Origin: Flaccisagitta enflata
Lineage: Eukaryota; Chaetognatha; Sagittoidea; Aphragmophora
Length of the DNA: 64,000 nucleotides
Reading direction: 5' to 3'
Assembly: GCA_965153355.1 (NCBI GenBank)
Contig: OZ231127.1
Span: forward strand, 43,462,001-43,526,000
The notes under the pieces are model-generated. The model made no database searches, had not been told where the DNA came from, and saw only the letters and a list, made by a program, of their open reading frames with translations. The position numbers and the translations under genes were made by a program. This document shows positions 37,689-48,489 of the stretch, piece after piece. Positions within the stretch are counted from its first letter, which is position 1. The number at the start of each line of letters is the position of its first letter.

Positions 37689-37890
37689 AACAAGGTCGGA
37701 TACACGGCTATTCAAGTTGCGCGCTGGTGGGCAGCGATGGGCTGCGGAAATAGACCAATAAAGCAGCCGGGTAGAGCAGTAATGCAAACACCGCCCATAA
37801 ACATTGAAAAGCAATGTGTGACAGACCGACAAACCGACCAACCAAACAACAGACAGAGTGGGTTGTAGAGTCGCGTGCACGCGACTAAAA
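37689..37890 (+). mobile_element. HP element with mismatched end words
   Basis: The inner word is AGTTGCGCGC (B-like), while the hairpin is the subtype A form AGTCGCGTGCACGCGACT at 37869-37886. The tetramer tract is short. This copy is an exception to the matched-word rule. Confidence 0.58.
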
Positions 37891-37907
37891 AAAAAATTCT
37901 TTATTTC

Positions 37908-37910
<3 letters not shown>

Positions 37911-37952
<42 letters not shown>
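37911..37952. repeat. (GA)n microsatellite
   Basis: Pure GA, just after an HP element. Confidence 0.95.
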
Positions 37953-37959
<7 letters not shown>

Positions 37960-38109
37960 TGTGACACGAATCTGACCATGAAAAGCGTTACCAGTTGTTC
38001 AGTATCTTCGAAAATTCTCCATTGAAAATATTTCAGCAATATGGTTTCCGGATACTGTGGCATACCTAAGATATCAGGGCAGCAAGAGCCTAGAATTTAA
38101 CCATAGGTA

Positions 38110-38680
38110 TACCACGCGTATCAAAAAACAAGGCCGGATACACGGCCATCAGTTGCGGACGGATGGGCAGGGGCGGAAATGCGCGTTTTCTCACTTTTCG
38201 ACTCGTGGTTACGGACCGACCGACCGACCAACCAACGGACGGATGGACAAAGCCTCTTATAGAGTTGCGTGTCCGCAACTAAAAAGACGCACTTTTAAAC
38301 GGTTGATTTAGCCACTAAATCTTCAAAAAACTATAGAAAATCTTAGGTCATTTTGAAGCCCTTTGAAAGTACTTTCATTTGGCGCCAATCTGGTATTGCT
38401 CCTTTTTTTCGTTTAGAAATGGCATCAGTTTTAGTGAAAACATTACCCATTTCAGTTTCGCAATCCCTGTGAAAAAAATGCATTTTAGCAAAATAGTGCT
38501 TCTCTTTGCAGAGCTTTAGCTCCTAAACCGTTTGGAATACAGATCTGGGATTGGTCTAGAATGAAAGATTTTTTGAAAATCTTTCAAAATGTCTTTGACA
38601 AAAATAATTAAAATTATTTTTTATATCTGTTTTTTCAATTATTAAATAGGTGCGTCTTTTCTTTTTTGATCCGCGTGGTA
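38110..38680. mobile_element. TA-flanked MITE, interrupted by an HP element
   Basis: The left end is TACCACGCGTATCAAAAA and the right end, inverted, is TACCACGCGGATCAAAAA, followed by AAGACGCAC on both sides once the HP copy at 38127-38285 is removed. TA flanks at 38108-38109 and 38681-38682. The element was about 410 bp before the insertion. Confidence 0.65.
38127..38285 (+). mobile_element. HP element, subtype B, inserted in a MITE
   Basis: The word AGTTGCGGAC lies at 38151-38160. The hairpin AGTTGCGTGTCCGCAACT lies at 38263-38280 and its right arm is the exact complement of the word (10 of 10). The flanks are the two halves of the left terminal repeat of a MITE, so both insertion edges can be placed in an A-rich target. 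Confidence 0.68.
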
Positions 38681-38989
38681 TATTTTGTTTACTGGCGATA
38701 AAAGAAAACGAAACAAATCATAGCACTTAGCAGAGGCACTCTTGCAGTCAAATCATCGCCGCATTCGTTTTTTGGGGTAATAACAGTACGCATTCTTCCA
38801 GAATTATTTCAAAAGGAGTAAATGTGCAATTAGATAATTTTGTAATCATGGTTTTCCAGACTTAGTAGATAGTTACATTGGTGTTGTACCTCAATTCTAA
38901 TTCACAAATGGGGTAATCTTATCGATCTCTGTAATTGCGTAATGGGCTCAAGGGGGTATCCGTGTATTCGGTCTTGTTTTTTCGGGATT

Positions 38990-39085
38990 TCACGCTAGGG
39001 CTAAGCTTTGATTCGAGCAGATTCGGGTTGTGATATGTGAAACCCAAACCCCACCTAGCCCTTACGCTAGCCTTATCTCTAAATA
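38990..39085. repeat. Small dispersed repeat with internal hairpins (copy 1)
   Basis: GCTTTGATTCGAGCAGATTC, GGGTTGTGATATGTGAAACCC (hairpin) and CCTTACGCTAGCC are shared with 58772-58856, which lies in the left shoulder of the hAT-like element. Confidence 0.45.
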
Positions 39086-39089
39086 ACAA

Positions 39090-41290
39090 CACGCTTAAAA
39101 GTTAAAAAGTCTCAAAAACAATAGACTTCATCAGTTTATTCGTGTATACCTTGTAACTTACCATAACATATGATCGCTTCTGAAAAGTTATCTTAGCGAT
39201 CTACGCGAACTATCTTCTTTTGCAATAGAGACCCTGTATCTCTTTTTTATTCGCCACTTTACATTTGAATTGGAGGATTAGTGCACAAAATCAAGGTCCA
39301 TCGCACCTCATTTTAAGGCCAACTCGTTTTTATCATTTAAAGAAACATTATTAGACATACCTGGAATTCCACAACGAATAGCATTTGAAAGAAAAGAGGA
39401 TGAGGAGAAAAGTTTCAGATTATTATACAACATTAATTTCATGTCGAATTTACACGTGGGAATTGATTACCCTCTCTCATTCACTTCGTTATCAATTTTA
39501 TTTCCAATTTGTACACCACTTTTCAGTCAGTAGGTCAATCTGTCCGTTGGTCAGTCGGTCCTCTCGTTGGTCACGAAGTTGTTTTTAAACGTTTATCATC
39601 TCGCTTTTTCTGTCGTAAATATTTAACTAGATTTAGCTCCATTTTCGACGTTAAATATTTTTCTTTTCTAGCTTGTATTTTGTAACAGGTTTGTAGAAAA
39701 TGTCTCAGCATCAATTTGCGCAAATAATCTTACTTTTCTTTAGGCTAGGGAAGCTTAATTTCTAATCACTGATTTGAGCCCACTTGGTCCCACTTCTTTT
39801 GGATCGTAGTTTCCAAGACAGTTTTTCTCTGATGGCTTCCGCCCACAATGTACGAACACGACCGCCCTTTTGACCAAGAAGTTTCTTTCCGGTGGGCTAA
39901 TAATTCATTCCTCCAGCCGATAGGCTGAGGGAGTAAGGTATAAGTGACCAACATCTCGGGGAAGAAGCAGATAGGAAAATAAATTCTCGCGCAAAGATCA
40001 TACATAATAGACAGTACACGAGCTAGATAACTCGGTTGGGTAAACCTGTGCGTCAAATATCAATGGATGGATATTTGAGGCCTTACTCGTCATCGGAGGA
40101 ACCACTACGCGAGTTATGGAAAAAGACGCAAGGCCTTTACGGTGCTTTGTATTTGTTGATGACCCAGATTCAAAGGCTTCCAAACGTTTAGAAATAGTGA
40201 GATCTACTATTTTCAAGTAATCTCTCATTAAAAAAAAAGAAAAAAAAAAAGAGCAAGTCAAAGTGAGAGTCCACTCTGCTAAAATACTTTTTCTTTTTCT
40301 ATGGAACTGCAAAAATGAAATTGGCAATATTCTTACTGAAATTCATGCCATTTCCAAACAAAAACGGATAGAAATACGCCAAATGAAAGAATCTTTCAAG
40401 GGCTTTCTAATTTTTATTGACTTTCAAAGTTAATTGCCTAATCAGCTATTCAAAATGCCTCTTTTTTGTTCGCGTAAGTACAATCAAAATTTCAGCCCAA
40501 CTACTGACAAAAAGACTTTCTCACAGAATTAACGAATCGTATTTCAATAAATCAAAGTGGGACGGGAAGTGAATGTGGCAGATAAACAAGTCGGCAAAGA
40601 AGAATGTGTTTTTGAATGGCACGGTGTACCAAAGTTGACAGAACCATATGAGATGGAATGTCGACCCTTTCAACATGGAAAGACGAAAAGCTGTGTAAGA
40701 AAAAAGAAAAGAAAAAAAAAAAGAAAAGAGGAAAATGGAAACTAGTCATACAAGGATTGCGCATGGTCAGTGTTTCCCATTGCCCTCCTTGGGTTAAATG
40801 ACTGAAGGGTAGGAGTCAATGTTTCATTGAACACAAGCGTGAATTCCCTTTATCTGTTGGGCTGGCTAGTATACACTATACAAGTCAGAATTTATGGTGC
40901 AGGGGAATAGAGTTAGGCTATTGAGGAGGCTTGAAGAGATTTGCTGGCTTGGCAAAACACATTTGCAGTCAAAAAGTTCAGATTTTTTTGCCAAAAGAGG
41001 GATAGTTAAAAGCTTAAGATAAGCCCATTGTCACACCCCAATTATTACCTGTATTTGGCGAAGTAAAATAAGGTATCATCCAAAATTCATTTCCAAATTA
41101 AGTCTCGTCGATTTCTGTTGAATTAAGACTTTTTTTCTCTCTAAAACGTATTTGCATTTAAAGAATCTAACTCGTGGTTCTTCAAAAGGGATCTTCCGTA
41201 GGAATGATCACATTTACAGTTCATTGCAAGATGGATGCAGATAATGATGCATTTCCTATCATTCTCTCTTTACTATTTTTGTATTTCCAA
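39090..41290. other. No gene seen
   Basis: About 2.2 kb of unique sequence. The 96-codon minus-strand frame at 40056-39766 shows no recognisable domain. 39525-39580 has a GGTCAGTCGG-type HP tract remnant. Confidence 0.45.
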
Positions 41291-41293
41291 CAT

Positions 41294-41482
41294 GAGACAA
41301 TCACGTCTTAAAGAGGCCACCTTGTTCACTCACACCGCTCAATCGCCCGGTAGGCGTAGCGCTCCAATACGCTATGATTGTTCACGGGCTCGTTCACTCA
41401 GTTGAAATTTGTGAGAGCGTTCATGCTGTGAACGCGTTCAACGTGAACAATTACGTTTGTTGTCATCACTAGAAACACGCCC
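41294..41482. mobile_element. Short GTGTTTCTAGT TIR element, second copy lacking its left tip
   Basis: GAGACAATCACGTCTTAAAG matches the left interior of the 28861 copy. TTCATGCTGTGAACGCG and the right tip ACTAGAAACACGCCC are kept. It ends 17 bases before a GGCAGCGGCC element. Confidence 0.5.
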
Positions 41483-41498
41483 TTGTGCGTGGTAAAAA

Positions 41499-42023
41499 TA
41501 GTCGCAAAAGCATTAAATGGTCAGCGGTACCCGTGCCCTGCCCTAGTAGGTTGTGCTTGAAGTTGAAGGGGAAGCAGGGCAGCGGCCCCAAAGGGGACGA
41601 TGACCTATGCTTTCACACATATGGGGAATTTTCTCCTTCTTCTACATCTGCCCCCCCCCCCAGCTTCGAGACCCAAATCCTAGTCCCGTGGCCTAAATCC
41701 TATCCAAAAGGCCCAAATCCTAACCTCAAGGCCCAAATCCTAGCCTGGAAGCCCAAATCCCAGCCATGAGACCCAAATCTCATCCTTTAGGCCGGGATAT
41801 GAACCTTGAGGCTTAGATTTGGGTCTCATGGCTGGGATTTGGGCCTCCAGGCTAGGATTTGGGCCTTGAGGCTAGGATTTGGGCCTTTTGGATAGGATTT
41901 AGGCCACGGGACTGGGATTTGGGTCTCAAGATTAGAATTTGGGCCTCGAAGCTGGGGGGGCGGGTATAGACATAGAAGAAGAAGAAAATTCCCCATATGT
42001 GTGAAAGCATTTGGCCGCTGCCC
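41499..42023 (+). mobile_element. GGCAGCGGCC element, palindromic copy
   Basis: The left outer end is AGTCGCAAAAGCATTAAATG and the inner repeat lies at 41577-41610. The right end is GGCCGCTGCCC, ending at 42023. The minisatellite occurs twice in opposite orientation (about 41650-41790 and 41805-41960) with few mismatches, so the centre is a near-perfect palindrome of about 300 bases. The right end abuts an HP element at 42026. Confidence 0.62.
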
Positions 42024-42024
42024 A

Positions 42025-42905
42025 AAAACAAGGTCGGATGTACAGTATGATGGGAGCAAAGACGTCCTAGACTGGAGGATAGAGTTTAAGTATTTCAATT
42101 TTATTTGATTAATAAAAAATTTGAGATATATTGAAAATTAAAGATTGCTTTATTGCTTGAATATATTTGCTTCTCTCATTCTTCAACTTGTGACTTTACT
42201 TCATCAGGAATTCATTTTTCAATGTTCTAACCTAGCTCATCAGATTGAGAAAAGAATTATACATAATTTAGAAAAAAAAAATCAGCTTAATCGGATCATT
42301 TTTACAGGTTTTATGCCTGTTTTAAGCTTTGTCTAAATACTGATTTACACACATCACGTTTATATTGTTGCACACATCGCATAATTGTTCTGTTTGAAAA
42401 ATTGTTGTAAAATCTGTAAAAATAGTCTAATTGAGCTGATTTTTTTCAAAATTATGTAGAATTTTTTGCTTAATTCGATGGGCTAAAAATGTTAAAAAAT
42501 GAAGTCCTGATGATGTCAAGTCACAAGTTGAACAATGAGAAAAACTAAGATATTCAAGCAAAAAAGCAACCTTTAATTATAATGGAACTCAATTTCTTTT
42601 ATGAATTAAATGAAATTAAGATATCTAAAATCAACGTTAAAAAATGAAGTCCTGATGATGTCAAGTCACAAGTTGAAGAATGAGAAAAACTAATATATTC
42701 AAGCAAAAAAGCAACCTTTAATTATCATGGAACTCAATTTTTTTTATGAATTTAATGAAATATGAAATATGAAATATGAATATAATGAAATATTTAAAAT
42801 CTATCCTCCAGTCTAGGTCGTCCTTGCTCCCATTGTACTGTACTGCTGCGCCAGTTACGTGCGGGTGGGTAGAGGCAGTGATAAAGTCGCTAGGACCAAC
42901 AGAGT
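42025..42905 (+). mobile_element. HP element interrupted by a TA-flanked MITE
   Basis: AAACAAGGTCGGATGTA at 42026-42042 is followed by the 798-bp MITE. The copy then resumes at 42843 with CTGCGCCAGTTACGTGCGGG and TGGGTAGAGGCAGTG. The distal hairpin end is lost after about 42900. Confidence 0.52.
42043..42840. mobile_element. TA-flanked MITE, 798 bp, inserted in an HP element
   Basis: The ends are CAGTATGATGGGAGCAAAG and the inverted CAGTACAATGGGAGCAAGG. Both continue with CCTAGACTGGAGGATAGA. TA flanks at 42041-42042 and 42841-42842. Inside, a segment of about 140 bases (AATGAAGTCCTGATGATG, TCAAGTCACAAGTTGA) occurs twice directly (from 42490 and 42636) and once inverted near 42150-42215. Confidence 0.72.
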
Positions 42906-43761
42906 AGGACCAATGGAACAGAAAATCAGGCAGTTTGTTGTTTTTTTTCTCCATGATAATCGCTTGATCAGTTTGTCAGACTCGTACTGCCAATTTCCAA
43001 TAAAAAAATTTCCGAGCTTTGGAGATACAGAGTTATCGTGGTCTTTTTAAATCGTGAAACTACGACTCCACAATCAATATTGTCCATCCATTAACTTTTT
43101 TTTTTGTTTTTATGGTTATGCGATTATTGGCCTCCCTAATCCGGTAGAGACCTTAGATACTACCACTGCCCAACCACAACCAACTGGGGTAGTCATATAC
43201 TTGGATTTAAGTCAAATGATCCAGACTGGAGACTGTTTTTAACGCAGTATAGAATTCAAGTTGTTGATCGTGATATACCTTGTAAATTCACTGAGATTGT
43301 ATTTGGTAACAAACTGATCACTAATTCATGAACAGAATTTGAATGTTGAAAAACTGGAAAGCATAACAAAAAAATGACGTAAAACGCTTTCCTTTATCCA
43401 TGCATGATTGATTAACAGCGCAGAACCTCTTCATCGATTCGCCAAAGGCTTTGAGTCGGCGCTGAATGCATAAAAAGAACGCATGAGAAGTTGATGAAAA
43501 TTGCCTGTTTACAATAAAAGCACATTAATACCTTTTCATGCTTCCATCAGAAAAACATCTATGTTTAAGTATGAGGGAGTCTGTCTGTCCGTTGGTATAT
43601 TAATGTATCCGTCTGTGCAAAAAACGCGTATCTCGTGCGCGACTGGATTGCCCTGTACTCGAACCTTTTACATGTATCATTGCATTTCTATAAAATGCCG
43701 TCCCTCAACTGAGTGAAAAGCAAAAGCTTGACACAAAAACAGTATACAGATTATTTAGTTT

Positions 43762-43920
43762 TGGACACGCTACTCTACACCTTCACATATCGGTCGGTCG
43801 ATCAGTCGGTCAGTCACTTGGTCCGCCCGTTGGTCCGTGACATTTTGGAATTGCAAATGGGTTTAGCATTACTGCTCCCTCCTAACCGCGAATGAATTGC
43901 CGTGTTTAAGGCCGTGTTAT
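43762..43920 (-). mobile_element. HP element, decayed
   Basis: A GACACGCTACTCTACACC remnant is followed by CGGTCGGTCG tetramers and a GCCGTGTT end. The hairpin is broken. Confidence 0.42.
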
Positions 43921-44027
43921 AAAAATTTTTATCCACTTGTGAGGTGTAGCAGGTCAATGAACTACAACATACTACAAAAACAGTAGAACGGCAGTACAAG
44001 GGATGAAAACATCACAAACCTTCGACC

Positions 44028-44028
44028 C

Positions 44029-44083
<55 letters not shown>

Positions 44084-44165
44084 GTCCAATGGAGCAACTA
44101 ACCAATGGACGGACAGACCAACAGACAAAGCCTCCTATAAAATTGCGTGTCCACTACTAAAATTG
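44028..44165 (+). mobile_element. HP element end fragment joined to a GTCT microsatellite
   Basis: A (GTCT)n run at 44028-44085 leads into CAATGGACGGACAGACC, AAGCCTCCTATAAAATTGCG and TGTCCACTACTAAAA. This is a decayed subtype B hairpin end. Confidence 0.42.
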
Positions 44166-44208
44166 TAACTCTCCAAGGCCACTGCTAACACTGCATCTGA
44201 AATCATAA

Positions 44209-44402
44209 CTAAAGAGGGACAGTTAGGACAGATATAAACTTTCTTACAGTGTGACTGGCGCATTTCCCTTTTCTTTTACGATTTGCTTCGTGATGACGTA
44301 GCCCCGCTTCGTGCTTGAACGACCTTCCACATTCTTTGCAAGGATGCTCGCGCTCAGTTACCGACGAGACAAATATGAACCATCTTCCTCTTTGCAAATG
44401 TT
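44209..44402 (-). CDS. Exon 2 (last) of the small C2H2-like zinc-finger gene
   Basis: Read on the minus strand, the acceptor GCATTTGCAG is followed by AACATTTG. The exon encodes residues 72-135 and ends at TAG (44211-44209). Finger 3 is C93-x2-C96-x12-H109 followed by C119, a C2HC arrangement. A basic patch (RKRKGK) sits between H109 and C119. The three fingers share the exact C-x2-C-x12-H spacing. The pyrimidine tract before the acceptor is weak, so the boundary could shift by a few codons. I do not recognise a named orthologue. Confidence 0.62.
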
Positions 44403-44517
44403 CTGCAAATGCATGCAATCACAAATTCAATGTTTGCTCAATCAACTGCCCATCTTGATTACTCCCCACACTCTACCACTGGAACCCTAGAGATGCAATA
44501 AAAACTACTCGTGTTCT

Positions 44518-44707
44518 TAGTCGCGTGCTACGCGACTCCTCACCCTGCTTTATCCGTCTGTCCGTCTGTCCGTCCGTCCGTCACACTATACTTTTTTGGG
44601 GTTTTGCGGTCTATGGCCTCACTGCCCCTGCCCAAATGATCAAGTGACCTCCAATACAGCCTCTGCCCACCCGCACGCGACTGGGATAGCCGTGTATCCG
44701 GCCTTGT
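44518..44707 (-). mobile_element. HP element, subtype A, in the zinc-finger gene intron
   Basis: The hairpin AGTCGCGTGCTACGCGACT lies at 44519-44537, followed by CCGTCTGTCCGTCCG. The inner word GCACGCGACT lies at 44673-44682. The copy ends TATCCGGCCTTGTT. Confidence 0.66.
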
Positions 44708-44939
44708 TCTTGTAGATTCCTGTAAGTTAGTAAATCGAATTACGCTTTTTTTTTGTCATCATCACTGCTGTCCTTGTCATCATTGTCATTGGTCATTGTC
44801 ATGTAACCTGCGCAACAAAGCGATCCGTAGCGGACAGACTGACCAATTTTCTACCCTGATGCTGTACTGCGAGATCGTGGATAGAATATTGAGACGAGGC
44901 GGGACACAGTGGGCAGAATCAGAGATAGGAAATTCCCCC

Positions 44940-45060
44940 CTGTGTCCTACAGGACATCGGCCCTTTGGGGCCGCTGCCCTGCTCTCACTCCACTACTTCA
45001 CTTGATCACCCCAAGCAGGGCATCGGGTACCGCTGACCATGTGCGATCCTTGGATGACTA
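44940..45060 (-). mobile_element. GGCAGCGGCC element, end fragment
   Basis: ACATCGGCCCTTTGGGGCCG and CTGCCCT are followed by GGTACCGCTGACCAT. These match the extended end of the family. Minisatellite and opposite end are missing. The fragment lies in the zinc-finger gene intron. Confidence 0.5.
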
Positions 45061-45150
45061 GTTATGTATGCTCGTGTATGGAGTGGAATGGTGTGGATGG
45101 GGATTGAGTGCCCCTGCCCACCCGTCCGCAACAATTTTGTGACCCCGCTT

Positions 45151-46446
45151 CACTTGTTTTTATAAGAACCAAGTTTATAAGAGCGTTAGGCTACAAACGT
45201 TACAAATTTAAGAACATACTAAGACACTGGAAGGGTTCATTTCTTTAGAAATATAAGAACATTAGGCTTAGAATCCTGAAAATCTAAGAATATTTTTTTT
45301 CTTAGTTTTTTTTTTTAATCGATTGTTCTTTGTAAATAAACTATCTTTTCTGTTCAGCAGATCATGTCTCACTCTATATAGGGTGTATCTTTCTACTTTC
45401 ATTGATCATAAAAATGTTTTAAGTTGTTTCATTGACATTTTCCATCATTTTCTCCTTAATCGGGAAAAAAGTCGAAGTCAGTCTTCGACTTTTTGACATA
45501 TTCGAGAGAAACAGGGTTTTCATTTCCTTATTAGGAAGTTGTGGGTTTCGATCGAGCGATTGAGGCCTCCAATGAAATTGATAGGGTAAGTAAATTTGAT
45601 AATTCTCTTTCATTTGGCGCCAAGCAGAATGCTCTACGACAAATATTTTTCGTGTTATGAATTTTCAAAGATTTATTTATGAAAAATTCAAATTGAATTT
45701 TTTCGATTTTTTATGATTATGAGTAGGATCAATAAAGGAGTGTAGCTAAGTTTGGTTTAGCATGCAAATACAAGAAAACATGTTTATGAGCATATCTGCT
45801 TATGTGTGAGGGTGATTATGAGCATTTTAGCTCATTTAGCTCACTTAGCTCAGTCTTTTTTTTTCTGATTTCAAATATGATAAATGAGCGAATATATTAA
45901 TAGATGTTGAAGCAAGCAAATACAAGAAAGCATGTCAGTTAGCAGAGCTTCTCATCTGTGAGGGTGTTTTTAAGTATTCTAGCTCATTTAGCTTATTTAG
46001 CTTGCTTTTTTTCTGATTTCAAAACAGATAGATAAATTTTTTGACTTAAGCATGCAAATACAAGAAAGCATGTCAGTAATTATAGCTGGTTGTCTGGTTG
46101 AGTGAGTTTGAATATTCTAGCTCATCTAGCTCATTTGGCTCAGTCCTGATTTTCAGTGCAACCAATACCTACAAATGCTATTGATTCGATCTAACAAATA
46201 AAATGAATTACAGTGACTGAAGATAAAAGCTTGGTGAAAAGTGAACAACGCTTACGACTTTTTTCCTCACGGCGACAGCCGCCATTACTGGTGATAAAGT
46301 AAAACTAATTAAGCATGTTCTTAATTGAGAGTTAAAAGTGCTTTATGAATTAAGAACAGTTTAAGAATGTTCAAGCCTTGAAACTGCTTAAGATTTAAAA
46401 ACATTTAGGGCTTGCCCAAAAAATGACGTTCTTATAAAAAAAAGTG
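45151..46446. mobile_element. CACTT...AAGTG element, 1.3 kb, in the zinc-finger gene intron
   Basis: The ends are CACTTGTTTTTATAAGAAC and the inverted CACTTTTTTTTATAAGAAC. Subterminal AAGAAC/GTTCTTA motifs recur. Three diverged units with ATGCAAATACAAGAAAGCAT and TAGCTCATTTAGCT lie at about 45750-46160. No target duplication was found. Confidence 0.5.
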
Positions 46447-46744
46447 TTTGCTATATAATCTAGGTTAAATCTTAGGAATTTACAAGAAATAGTATAAAAT
46501 AATCAGCATGGTAAATAATTTGGTAATTAATTAGTAAATCATATCGAAAATCGATACAAAGCCATCTCTATTAATCAATATTTGGTTATCTCTAATCGTC
46601 TCTTTTGGAGACGAGAATTGCCTAGATCGAGCAGTAGATCGAATCGACGTTGACAGGCCTGGATCGTCAGTGGTTATTGTCATGTCACTCGGTGTTGCAG
46701 CAATGTGGACGTTTTTGTTGTTGATATTTATTCTCATTACCCAC

Positions 46745-46958
46745 CTTTGTATCCTTTAAGCTTTTCATAGCTACGCTGACACTTTAGACAAACGACGCGT
46801 GCAGAACAACTTGACGGCCCTTTCGGTACTTGAACAAATTCTCCTTCGGACACATCGCTCGCAGCCGCTGCAGGGTTTCTTGAGTTCGCATGTCTTTGAA
46901 ATGCATTGTCGTCGTCAAACTTTAAGTCGCAATCCACGCAGTGGATAAAAAAACTCAT
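46745..46958 (-). CDS. Exon 1 of a small C2H2-like zinc-finger gene (135 aa in total)
   Basis: This exon encodes residues 1-71 plus one base, reading from 46958 down to 46745. An earlier in-frame ATG at 47009 lies inside an HP transposable element, so I chose the ATG at 46958, just inside host sequence. Finger 1 is C7-x2-C10-x12-H23. Finger 2 begins C57-x2-C60. The donor is AAAG|GTGGGT, with the intron starting at 46744. Joining here to 44402 gives Glu72-His73 and completes C57-x2-C60-x12-H73, which strongly supports the splice. The second metal-binding histidines of fingers 1 and 2 are not in classical positions. The protein is probably nuclear and nucleic-acid binding, inferred from the finger type only. 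Confidence 0.65.
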
Positions 46959-47059
46959 TTTCGTGAGTGATGAAACAAGGCCAACACCTATAAGTCGCGT
47001 GCAGGACAAAAATAATTGAACTGACGTGACTCCTTATTGTATCTTTTTATCAAAAATCA

Positions 47060-47945
47060 GACTTAAACCTGACCCAAACCAGACCCAAACCAGACTCAAA
47101 CCAGACCCAAACCAGACTCAAACCAGACTCAAACCAGACTCAAACCAGACTCAAACCAGACTCAAACCAGACTCAAACCAGACTGAATCCATACTCAAAC
47201 TAGACTCAATCCAGACTCAATCCAGGCTCAAACCAGACTCAACCAGACTCAAACCAGACTCAAACCAGACTCAAACCAGACTCAAACCAGACTCAAACCA
47301 GAATTAAACCAGAATTAAACCAGACCTAAACCAGACCTAAACCAGACCTAAACCAGACCTAAACCAGACATAAACCAGACCTTAACCAGACATGAATCAG
47401 ACATAAACCAGACCTAAACCAGACCTAAATCAGACCCAAACCAGACATCAATCAGACATAAACCAGACATAAACCAGTCTTAAACCAGACTCAAACCAGA
47501 TTTAAACCAGACTCAAGCCAGACTCAAACTAGACTCAAACCAGACTCAAACCAGATTCAAACCAGACTCAATCCGGACTCAATCCAGATTCAAACCAGAC
47601 TCAAACCAGACTCAAACCAGACTCAAACCAGACTCAACCAGACTTAAACCAGACTTAAACCAGACTTAAACCAGACTTAACCAGACTTACACCACTTACA
47701 CACACTTACACACACACCATACCCACCCAGACTTAATCCAGACCTCATCCCAACCTAAATCAGACTTAAATCAGACTTAAACCAGACTTACACCAGACTT
47801 ACAGCAGGCTTACACCAGGCTCACACCAGACTTAAACCAGACTTAAACCAGACTTAAACCAGACTTAAACCAGACTTAAACCAAACTTAAACCAGACTCA
47901 AACCAAGACTTAAACCAGACTCAAACCAGACTTAAAGCAGACTTC
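47060..47945. repeat. 11-bp ACCAGACTCAA minisatellite
   Basis: About 80 units with ACCAGACTCAA, ACCAGACCTAA and ACCAGACTTAA subtypes in blocks. It lies inside the expanded HP copy. Confidence 0.9.
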
Positions 47946-47949
47946 TAGC

Positions 47950-48400
47950 AGACCAAAAAATGACAAAAGATGGAGTCCCCAGCCCGGACCCATGACAACT
48001 CAAGATGACCCAAAATGACCTACAATGACCCAAAGTGACCCATAATATCTAAAGAAGACCTATTAAGACAAGAAATAAGAAAAAAGGACAAAAATGAGTT
48101 AAATGATCAAAATGAACATAATGACATAAATGACCAAAACATACCAAAAATGATGTCAAATGACCAAAAATGACAGGAAATGTCCCAAAATGGCTTGGAA
48201 TGACTTAAAAATACTTTAAACACCCAAAAATGACACAAATGACGTAAATGAGCAAAATGACATATATGATCAAAAATGATCAAAAATGATCAAAAATGAC
48301 CAAAAATTATTAAAAACAATCAAAAATGACCTAAAGCAACAAAAAATGACTCAAAATGACTCCAGACAACCCAAAATGACCATAAACGACGCAAAAAAGC
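47950..48400. repeat. CAAAATGAC-type degenerate minisatellite
   Basis: Units of 9-12 bases around AAAATGACC, continuing the expanded HP copy up to its tetramer tract. Confidence 0.75.
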
Positions 48401-48489
48401 TAAGTGTTACCGACGGACCGACGGACGGACCGACGGACGGACCGACCGACGGAGCGGGTTGTAGAGTCGCGTGCACGCGACTAAAAAAA

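Larger units (their letters stand above)
44403..46744 (-). other. 2.3 kb intron of the zinc-finger gene
   Basis: This phase-1 intron lies between the two finger-coding exons. It holds an HP copy (44518-44707), a fragment of the GGCAGCGGCC element (44940-45060) and a 1.3 kb CACTT/AAGTG element (45151-46446). Most of its length is therefore inserted repeat. Confidence 0.55.
46974..48486 (+). mobile_element. HP element, subtype A2, expanded to 1.5 kb by internal minisatellites
   Basis: AACAAGGCCAACACCTATAA is followed by the word AGTCGCGTGC at 46993-47002. The far end is a GACGGACC tract plus the hairpin AGTCGCGTGCACGCGACT at 48465-48482. The word and arm match exactly. Between them, an 11-bp ACCAGACTCAA array (47060-47945) and a CAAAATGAC array (about 47950-48400) replace the short ATGACTTA repeats of other A2 copies. 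The left end lies 16 bases from the start codon of the zinc-finger gene. Confidence 0.68.

Noticed and set aside
39766-40056. 96-codon minus-strand frame without low complexity
   Set aside because: No domain, no splice context and no repeat association that would support a gene.
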